This document shows, piece after piece, positions 1-3,943 of a stretch of DNA of 6,691 bases. Position 1 is the first letter of the stretch. Each line of letters starts with the position of its first letter. A program made the position numbers and the translations under genes. The stretch lies in assembly GCA_012841225.1 (NCBI GenBank), contig DUVD01000290.1:1-6691 (forward strand), written 5' to 3'. This DNA comes from Fibrobacter sp. (GTDB lineage Bacteria; Fibrobacterota; Fibrobacteria; Fibrobacterales; Fibrobacteraceae). The notes under the pieces were generated by a model. It saw only the letters and a program-made list of their open reading frames with translations. It was not told the origin of the DNA and searched no databases.

Positions 1-122
1 ACTTGAGTGCCTAGTTCTTGAACCACTTGATTATTAATCGTTACTCGTCCATCTGAAATTAGTGTGTCTGCTGCACGCCTTGAGGCAATGCCGCAAGAAG
101 AAATAAATTTATTTAGTCTCAT
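1..122 (-). CDS. RluB/RsuA-type 16S/23S rRNA pseudouridine synthase, N-terminal S4 domain only (cut by window edge)
   Basis: Reading leftward from ATG at 122-120, 40 codons are visible and the frame stays open to the window edge. The peptide begins MRLNKFISSCGIASRR and continues through a DGRVTINN stretch. This is the typical opening of the S4 RNA-binding domain that starts RsuA, RluB, RluE and RluF enzymes, which convert specific rRNA uridines to pseudouridine. The catalytic domain with its Asp lies outside the window, so the rRNA target cannot be named. The start overlaps the end of the upstream Ppx/GppA gene by 14 bases, which suggests translational coupling in one operon. Only a weak purine stretch (GGAA, about five bases upstream) serves as ribosome binding site. 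The family call is firm. A generic S4-domain heat-shock protein (Hsp15 type) is the main alternative, but the spacing of SSCGIASRRAAD fits the synthases better. Confidence 0.85.
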   Translation of the reverse strand, partial: MRLNKFISSCGIASRRAADTLISDGRVTINNQVVQELGTQ

Positions 123-1029
123 GTTTTTCCGAGGGTATAGGAGGGTATAACAAGCCAAAACGATGGCCAGCGACGCTAATTCTAAATGTTTCTATGTGTA
201 ATCTTTCTAGCAAGCTTTTGAACCAAAAAAGGCCACAAATAATAATATCACTTCGTCCATTTTCTAGCCCCGGTAAAAGAGCGCGTAGTTCTTTAGATAA
301 GTTCGAGATTCTCATTGTCGTTTGTTCTAAATCGTACAAATTCATTTCGAGCCCTTCAACTTTTTCATAACTGAATTGATTTAGATTTAAATAAACCATA
401 GCGAGGGCGGTGGCCGTGCCGCCTATAAAAACAAGATCCTTTTTGGCAAATGCTTTAACGGGATATTCTTTAAATGTTTCTTTGATAAATTTTTTGTATT
501 CTGGTCCGGGAATCACGCCCATTTCTTTAAATAGGTACAAAGCGCCAACGGGAATTGACAAGCTTTTCTTTCCAAAAGTGAGTTCAGTTGAGCCCCCTCC
601 AATATCTAGGGTCATCAAGTCAGAATTATACCATTCTGTGATTGCCCTATGTGTTAAAGCAGCTTCTTCTTCTCCGGAAATGACTTGTGGTTTAAACCAC
701 AGTGCTTTTTCTACAGCAGCAATGACTTGCTCGCTGTTAGAGGCTCTTCTCATCGCCTCTGTCATTACAGCAGCCGTCAGTTCTACCCCCAAAGCGTGGA
801 GTGTGGCTCGAAATTTTTGAACAATGCTTGTAAGCTCGTTAATTCTCTCTTCACTAACAGTCCCAGAATCGTAAACATCTTCTCCAAGACGGCAAACATC
901 AATTTTTTGAAGTTTAGGAATGAGCTTCTCTGAACCGTCCTCTTGTTTTTCAAAAGCGGCGATTAATAAAATGCAACTATGGCTTCCAATATCTATTGAG
1001 GCGAGTAATTTATTCGGCCGAGGGATCAT
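109..1029 (-). CDS. Ppx/GppA-family phosphatase (exopolyphosphatase / pppGpp phosphatase), short single-unit form
   Basis: The 306-residue protein has the ASKHA sugar-kinase/Hsp70-like fold signatures of the Ppx/GppA family in order: first phosphate loop DIGSHS (13-18), TEAMRRASN (90-98), SGEEEA with the likely catalytic Glu at 121 (118-123), second phosphate loop LDIGGGSTEL (141-150), GGTATALA (203-210), GRSDII (258-263) and AGHRFGLL near the end (287-294). Family members release phosphate from polyphosphate or convert pppGpp to ppGpp. Sequence alone does not separate the two. The length matches forms lacking the C-terminal HD-like domain of E. coli Ppx. Two sites differ from what I recall as usual: GSHS for GSNS, and AGHRFG where GLREG is common. 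The ATG is preceded by GGAG nine bases upstream, inside the preceding gene, with a 20-base overlap. The 3' end overlaps the pseudouridine synthase start. It is probably cytoplasmic. Confidence 0.9.
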   Translation of the reverse strand: MIPRPNKLLASIDIGSHSCILLIAAFEKQEDGSEKLIPKLQKIDVCRLGEDVYDSGTVSEERINELTSIVQKFRATLHALGVELTAAVMTEAMRRASNSEQVIAAVEKALWFKPQVISGEEEAALTHRAITEWYNSDLMTLDIGGGSTELTFGKKSLSIPVGALYLFKEMGVIPGPEYKKFIKETFKEYPVKAFAKKDLVFIGGTATALAMVYLNLNQFSYEKVEGLEMNLYDLEQTTMRISNLSKELRALLPGLENGRSDIIICGLFWFKSLLERLHIETFRISVAGHRFGLLYPPIPSEKHETK

Positions 1030-1348
1030 CTTTTTTTGCTCCGCCGACGAGGGTTTCTTTTATTTTGCCAACGAGCGAGGTGGAATGAAGTAAAAAGTCT
1101 TTAGCGCTAGTAATAGCTTCTTCTACTACATATTCCGGGTATTGCTCTGCCCACTTAGCCACCAAAACGGCTGATTCTGAGCCTAGCTCCTTGTTTTCTC
1201 GTATCTCAATAGCCATTTTTAAGGCGAGTAGCATGCCTAATTCAAATGGTTTTGGGTCTTTTTTTTCTTTGAGACGTGATTCAATACGAGAAACCTTTTC
1301 GTATAAGTCAAGGTCTTCAAATTCTTGGAGGTCTTTTTCGGAAATCAT
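1010..1348 (-). CDS. Unrecognised 112-residue acidic-basic helical protein, coupled to the Ppx/GppA gene
   Basis: I do not recognise this protein. It starts MISEKDLQEFEDLDLYEKV and is rich in Glu, Lys, Leu and Ala, with a pattern suggesting mostly alpha helix: a charged amphipathic stretch at about 5-32, a more hydrophobic helix LGMLLALKMAIEIREN at about 37-52, and further helices to about 98. The tail is polar (GGAKKDDPSAE). No signal peptide, transmembrane segment, cysteine pair or catalytic motif is visible, so it is probably cytoplasmic. That it is real is supported by its tight packing: its last 20 bases contain the start codon and ribosome binding site of the Ppx/GppA gene, and its ATG at 1348 lies just past the terminator of the histone-like gene. 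The ribosome binding site is weak (TTTTAGG, very close to the ATG). The context suggests, but does not show, a role with the phosphatase or the pseudouridine synthase. Confidence 0.7.
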   Translation of the reverse strand: MISEKDLQEFEDLDLYEKVSRIESRLKEKKDPKPFELGMLLALKMAIEIRENKELGSESAVLVAKWAEQYPEYVVEEAITSAKDFLLHSTSLVGKIKETLVGGAKKDDPSAE

Positions 1349-1362
1349 AACCTAAAAGCTAG

Positions 1363-1395
1363 AAAAACAAAAGAGAACCATGGAGGCTCTCTTTT
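1363..1395 (-). terminator. Rho-independent terminator of the histone-like gene
   Basis: The arms at 1369-1379 and 1385-1395 pair over 11 positions with a single A/C mismatch, around a five-base loop. Read leftward, the stem ends in TTTT and is followed by G and TTTTT (1367-1363). It lies 20 bases past the stop codon of the histone-like gene, as expected for its terminator. Only 14 bases separate the end of the T tract from the start codon of the next gene. That gene must therefore be read by leaky termination or from a promoter inside the histone-like gene. Confidence 0.75.
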
Positions 1396-1415
1396 AATTT
1401 AATGTTCTAAAAGAA

Positions 1416-1829
1416 TTATTTTTTAGGTGCAATTTTTTTGACAACTGCCTTTTTAGGAGCAGCCTTTTTTACAACTGCCTTTTTAGGAGCAGCAGCTTTT
1501 TTAGCAACGGCTTTTTTAGGAGCAGCCTTTTTGACAACGGCTTTTTTAGGAGCAGCCTTTTTTACAACGGCCTTTTTAGGAGCAGCAGCTTTTTTAACAA
1601 CGGCCTTTTTAGGAGCAGCAGCTTTTTTAACAACGGCCTTTTTAGGAGCAACAGCTTTTTTTACAACTACTTTTTTAGGAGCAGCGACTTTCTTAGGAGC
1701 AGCGGCTTTTTTAGGAGCAGCAGCTTTTTTAGGAGCAGCAGCTTTTTTAGGAGCAGCAGCTTTCTTAGGAGCAGCAGCTTTTTTAGGAGCAGCAGCCTTT
1801 TTAGGAGCAGCTTTTTTTATCGTTGCCAT
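1416..1829 (-). CDS. Histone H1-like Lys/Ala/Pro-rich repeat protein (probable nucleoid-associated protein)
   Basis: The 137-residue product is built from only M, A, T, I, K, P and V. It has 25 Lys-Lys pairs (50 Lys, about 36%), 16 prolines, no acidic residue, no aromatic and no Cys. Residues 12-47 are six perfect AAAPKK units. From 54 onward the pattern changes to AVVKK alternating with AAAPKK or AAPKK, ending IAPKK. This resembles the C-terminal tail of eukaryotic histone H1 and bacterial H1-like proteins (chlamydial Hc types, AlgP-like tails), which bind and compact DNA non-specifically. That role is inferred from composition, and an RNA-binding role cannot be excluded. The start at 1829 (MATIKK) is chosen over an upstream in-frame start at 1901 because AAGGAAG lies seven bases before it, and because the upstream residues would cover the promoter and are hydrophobic. 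It has its own promoter and terminator, so it is probably monocistronic and strongly expressed. Confidence 0.85.
   Translation of the reverse strand: MATIKKAAPKKAAAPKKAAAPKKAAAPKKAAAPKKAAAPKKAAAPKKVAAPKKVVVKKAVAPKKAVVKKAAAPKKAVVKKAAAPKKAVVKKAAPKKAVVKKAAPKKAVAKKAAAPKKAVVKKAAPKKAVVKKIAPKK
1689..1796 (-). repeat. Six tandem 18-bp units encoding AAAPKK
   Basis: This is the in-frame tandem array inside the histone-like gene. The units differ only at synonymous positions, for example AAG for AAA or GCC/GCT. A degenerate seventh unit (VAAPKK) adjoins at 1671-1688. The rest of the gene (1419-1670) holds a looser 30-33 bp repeat encoding AVVKK plus A(A)APKK. The array is prone to copy-number change by slippage, and its many six-A runs could also cause polymerase slippage. 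Confidence 0.9.
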
Positions 1830-1872
1830 GTTTATTCTTCCTTTTAGGTGAGTGATTGAAAATGATAATAAT

Positions 1873-1901
1873 AAAATAACTTGATTTCCACAAATAATCA
1901 A
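1873..1901 (-). promoter_or_regulatory. Sigma70-type promoter of the histone-like gene
   Basis: Reading leftward, TTGATT (1901-1896) is followed after exactly 17 bases by TATTTT (1878-1873). That matches the -35 consensus at four of six positions and the -10 at four of six. The predicted start near 1866 would leave a leader of about 36 bases containing the AAGGAAG ribosome binding site. The -35 hexamer is one arm of an inverted repeat (TTGATT, nine bases, AATCAA at 1881-1901) that could be an operator, but six-base arms in AT-rich DNA may be chance. Confidence 0.5.
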
Positions 1902-1951
1902 CAGCTTTGTTATTTATTTTTATTTTTTTTTGTCTTTACTGTTTTTTTTTC

Positions 1952-2689
1952 TTAGCGGATTGAGCGAATGTAATCTGAAATCCCGCGAACACCTACCTCA
2001 AAAACATCGGCAAATTTTTTGGCAAAGGGAGGAATCTTACCTCCATTGATACCCAAAACATCATGCAGCACAAGTACTTGCCCGTCGGTATTTCTGCCTG
2101 CTCCAATCCCTATGGTAGTGGCGCTAACCCTTTGACTGATAAGGCTTCCAAGCGATTCAGGGACGTGCTCTAAGACCATGGAATAGACACCTAATTTATC
2201 TATAGCTAGGGCTTCTTTTAAAAGTTGATCTGCTTCTGCTTCGGTTTTTCCGTACTGCTTAAAGCTCTCGGCAGTCTGTGGTAATAGCCCTAGGTGACCC
2301 ATAACGGGGATGCCTTTTTTTATTAGGGCTTCGATCACATTTATTTTTGCTCCTTCGAGTTTTACGGAATGGGCGCCAACTTCCAGCAAGCGCTTTGCAT
2401 TTTCCATAGCCGTTTCAGGATCCCCATCGCTAAGATAAGGCATATCAGCTATAATATGAGTGTTAGGGGCGCCTTTAGCAACTGCTCTGGTAAAGAGAAT
2501 CATTTCGGCCATGCCTATATCTCTTGTGCTTGGGTAACCCAACATGACATTAGCGAGAGAGTCGCCAACCAAAATTTGATCGATGCCTGCTTCTTCTGCC
2601 ATTCGTGCAAACGCAAAATCATAAGCGGTGATAATCGAGATTTTCTCTTTATTCTTTTTTTTGTTTTGAATTTCTTTTATTGATAACAT
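1952..2689 (-). CDS. panB: 3-methyl-2-oxobutanoate (ketopantoate) hydroxymethyltransferase
   Basis: PanB transfers a hydroxymethyl group from 5,10-methylene-tetrahydrofolate to alpha-ketoisovalerate, giving ketopantoate, the first committed step to pantothenate and coenzyme A. It is a cytoplasmic TIM-barrel enzyme. The 245 residues carry the family's landmarks in order: TAYD (21-24), VGDSLANVMLGY with Mg ligand D43, ADMPY with D82, VKLEG with E112, IPVMGHLGLLPQ with H132, LEHVP with the likely catalytic Glu E174, and GIGAGRNTDGQVLVLHD (194-210). It is slightly shorter than E. coli PanB (264), lacking only the variable C-terminal tail. The ATG lies inside the end of recO (13-base overlap), with AAGAGG about ten bases upstream, so the two are probably coupled. 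No panC or panD is nearby, so the pathway genes are dispersed in this genome. No clear hairpin terminator is seen after the stop. Confidence 0.97.
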   Translation of the reverse strand: MLSIKEIQNKKKNKEKISIITAYDFAFARMAEEAGIDQILVGDSLANVMLGYPSTRDIGMAEMILFTRAVAKGAPNTHIIADMPYLSDGDPETAMENAKRLLEVGAHSVKLEGAKINVIEALIKKGIPVMGHLGLLPQTAESFKQYGKTEAEADQLLKEALAIDKLGVYSMVLEHVPESLGSLISQRVSATTIGIGAGRNTDGQVLVLHDVLGINGGKIPPFAKKFADVFEVGVRGISDYIRSIR

Positions 2690-3411
2690 AATTTTCTAAC
2701 CTCTTTTAGCCAGGGAACAGAATTAATTTCTTGTGGCGCGCCTAAGTGATTTTGTAGGTAAAGTAAAAAAGCCCTCTCCATCATAGTTGTTTTTAGAAGC
2801 GGCTGTTTTTGAGTGAAACTCCATAAATCCTTTAGAAACAAAGGATTAGCTCTTGATATAGCACCGCTAAGGCATGACTTGCAAATAGCACCTCCAGCCT
2901 CAGGAGAAAAATCACCAGGCTCTTCTTTTAGTTTTGAATTGCATTTAACGCAGTATTCGGTCACAATTGTGTAGCCCCATAAGTCATTTATTTTAAATAG
3001 CCAGTCCACTAAAATAGAAGAAGACCAAGAAGAGGAACCAAGAGACTCAAATGCATTTAGAAGAAGAACAAACTCTCTTTCGAGTTCCGCTTCTTGTGGA
3101 GTGTATCTTAAAATGACTTCTGCCATCACTTGACCAATCGCCTGTGCCTCGAGATTAGCCCTCATTTTAGGAAACCAATTCAATAAAGACGCTTCTTTAA
3201 TAAAATAAAGTTTGCTCCTATTTGTTTTGTTAAAAACGATTTCGCTAAAAGAAAGTGGATCGAGTGCATTTTTAAAAGCGAATTCGCGCCTTTTGCCACC
3301 CTTTACTAAAAAAGAAACAACTCCTTCCGAAGCGGTTAACGCTTTTACTACCCAAGAAGATTCGCTATAAGGGTAACGATGTAAAATAATAGAAGGACTT
3401 TTAACTAGCAC
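2677..3411 (-). CDS. recO: DNA repair protein RecO (recombination mediator)
   Basis: RecO works with RecR to load RecA onto SSB-coated single-stranded DNA in the RecF pathway. In the 244-residue form, the N-terminal OB fold spans about 3-75 with the typical YPYSESSWVVKALT and FLVKGGKRR segments. A helical middle follows, with a four-cysteine zinc site, CVKC (154-157) and CKSC (177-180), in the C-terminal region. The zinc cysteines are present in many but not all RecO proteins. No in-frame ATG exists near the beginning. A GTG at 3411 gives MLVKSPSIILHRYPYSE, which fits where the family begins and sits four bases past the HIT stop, with AGG eight bases upstream. A longer form from GTG at 3447 would add 12 residues and overlap the HIT gene by 32 bases without a ribosome binding site. 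The end overlaps panB by 13 bases. Confidence 0.92.
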   Translation of the reverse strand: MLVKSPSIILHRYPYSESSWVVKALTASEGVVSFLVKGGKRREFAFKNALDPLSFSEIVFNKTNRSKLYFIKEASLLNWFPKMRANLEAQAIGQVMAEVILRYTPQEAELEREFVLLLNAFESLGSSSWSSSILVDWLFKINDLWGYTIVTEYCVKCNSKLKEEPGDFSPEAGGAICKSCLSGAISRANPLFLKDLWSFTQKQPLLKTTMMERAFLLYLQNHLGAPQEINSVPWLKEVRKLCYQ

Positions 3412-3415
3412 TATT

Positions 3416-3760
3416 TTAGCCTGGGGGCCATTCGAAATCTCGACCACCTAAAACATGTAAGTGAATGTGCCACACTGTTTGCCCAGCACTTTCTTTACAA
3501 TTAAAAACAAAACGGGCGCCACTATTTTCCAAACCGAGGTCTTTAGCAATGTTTTGAGCGCAAAAAAGCATTTTTCCCATTAATTCCACTTGATTTTCTT
3601 TAAGATCCATTACATGAGCAATGTGTGTTTTAGGAACCACAAGAAAATGGATGGGGGCTTGGGGGGCGATATCATAGAAAGCGAATACATCTTCGTCTTC
3701 ATAAATTTTTTTAGAAGGGATTTCGCCGGTGATGATTTTACAAAATAAACAATCTGACAT
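3416..3760 (-). CDS. HIT-family (HinT-like) purine nucleoside phosphoramidase/hydrolase
   Basis: The 114-residue protein begins MSDCLFCKIITGEIPSKK and contains the histidine-triad motif HIHLHVL (H98, H100, H102, the middle His being the expected nucleophile), followed by LGGRDFEWPPG, the C-terminal signature of the Hint branch. Hint proteins hydrolyse AMP-lysine, adenosine phosphoramidates and related substrates as cytoplasmic homodimers. C4 and C7 together with H46 and H98 are the usual zinc-site positions in members that bind zinc. Length is normal. It is the first gene of the leftward block, followed four bases later by the chosen recO start. A perfect TATAAT lies 15-20 bases before the ATG, and no Shine-Dalgarno is visible. 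The physiological substrate is not predictable from sequence. Confidence 0.95.
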   Translation of the reverse strand: MSDCLFCKIITGEIPSKKIYEDEDVFAFYDIAPQAPIHFLVVPKTHIAHVMDLKENQVELMGKMLFCAQNIAKDLGLENSGARFVFNCKESAGQTVWHIHLHVLGGRDFEWPPG

Positions 3761-3774
3761 AGGTATAAAATAAC

Positions 3775-3780
3775 ATTATA
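3775..3780 (-). promoter_or_regulatory. Candidate -10 element (TATAAT) for the HIT-recO-panB transcript
   Basis: The minus strand reads TATAAT, a perfect -10 match, 14 bases before the HIT start codon. Transcription would begin about seven to eight bases before the ATG, giving an almost leaderless mRNA, which fits the lack of a Shine-Dalgarno. No good -35 is present. That position is occupied by TTTTA repeats (3794-3808), which could act as an upstream A/T element. The surrounding DNA is an alternating TA run, so the match could be chance. Confidence 0.4.
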
Positions 3781-3930
3781 TATATATAGTGCTTAAAATA
3801 AAATAAAATAGCACCCTAGTTTGGGTGGGTAGACCTTTATTTCATTCGCTTGCTTTATTACATTTATGCTTCAATGCGGTGCAAACCGTTTATGTTTTAC
3901 GTTTTTGGGTTTCTTGTTAAAAGACCCCAC

Positions 3931-3935
3931 AGGGA
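3931..3935 (+). promoter_or_regulatory. Ribosome binding site that decides the tex start
   Basis: AGGGA ends eight bases before ATG at 3944. This supports starting Tex at MNFSAVISEEL rather than at the longer in-frame start at 3866. Confidence 0.65.
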
Positions 3936-3943
3936 ATAACAGT

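Larger units (their letters stand above)
3761..3943. other. Divergent intergenic region between the HIT gene and tex
   Basis: This 183-base spacer must carry the promoters of both blocks. Its left part is AT-only for long stretches: an alternating TA run at about 3777-3788 and three TAAAA units at 3794-3808. A weak five-base stem (CACCC/GGGTG, 3812-3827) follows, with no T tract. I see no convincing -35/-10 pair on the plus strand for tex. TATGTT at 3891-3896 is the best -10-like site, but it has no matching -35. An in-frame ATG at 3866 would extend Tex by 26 residues. It is not used here because the extension does not look like Tex and has no ribosome binding site. Confidence 0.5.

Noticed and set aside
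131..149. Tandem ten-base repeat (GAGGGTATAG-like, two copies)
   Set aside because: It lies within the Ppx/GppA coding end (YPPIP region). Two copies are explained by coding sequence and chance.
1416..1829. CRISPR-like periodic array
   Set aside because: The repeats are directly contiguous, in-frame and coding, with no unique spacers.
1438..1851. Plus-strand 137-codon open frame rich in FLGAAAF repeats
   Set aside because: It is the mirror of the Lys/Ala/Pro repeat gene. The repeat has no stop on the opposite strand, and the frame has no ribosome binding site or family resemblance.
1884..1892. DnaA-box-like sequence (ATTTCCACA)
   Set aside because: It is a single 7/9 match in AT-rich DNA, without clustered boxes or neighbouring dnaA/dnaN, so it is not evidence of an origin.
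1830..1901. Longer start of the histone-like protein (24 extra residues)
   Set aside because: The extension is hydrophobic, overlaps the promoter and bypasses the good AAGGAAG ribosome binding site before 1829. A secretion signal on a DNA-binding protein is implausible.
1911..1950. Long T-rich tract resembling a terminator tail
   Set aside because: The T runs are on the plus strand, where no gene ends, and there is no preceding hairpin. On the minus strand they are A runs and cannot terminate panB.
3866..3943. Longer Tex start adding 26 residues
   Set aside because: The added residues do not resemble Tex N-termini and there is no ribosome binding site. AGGGA before 3944 supports the shorter form.
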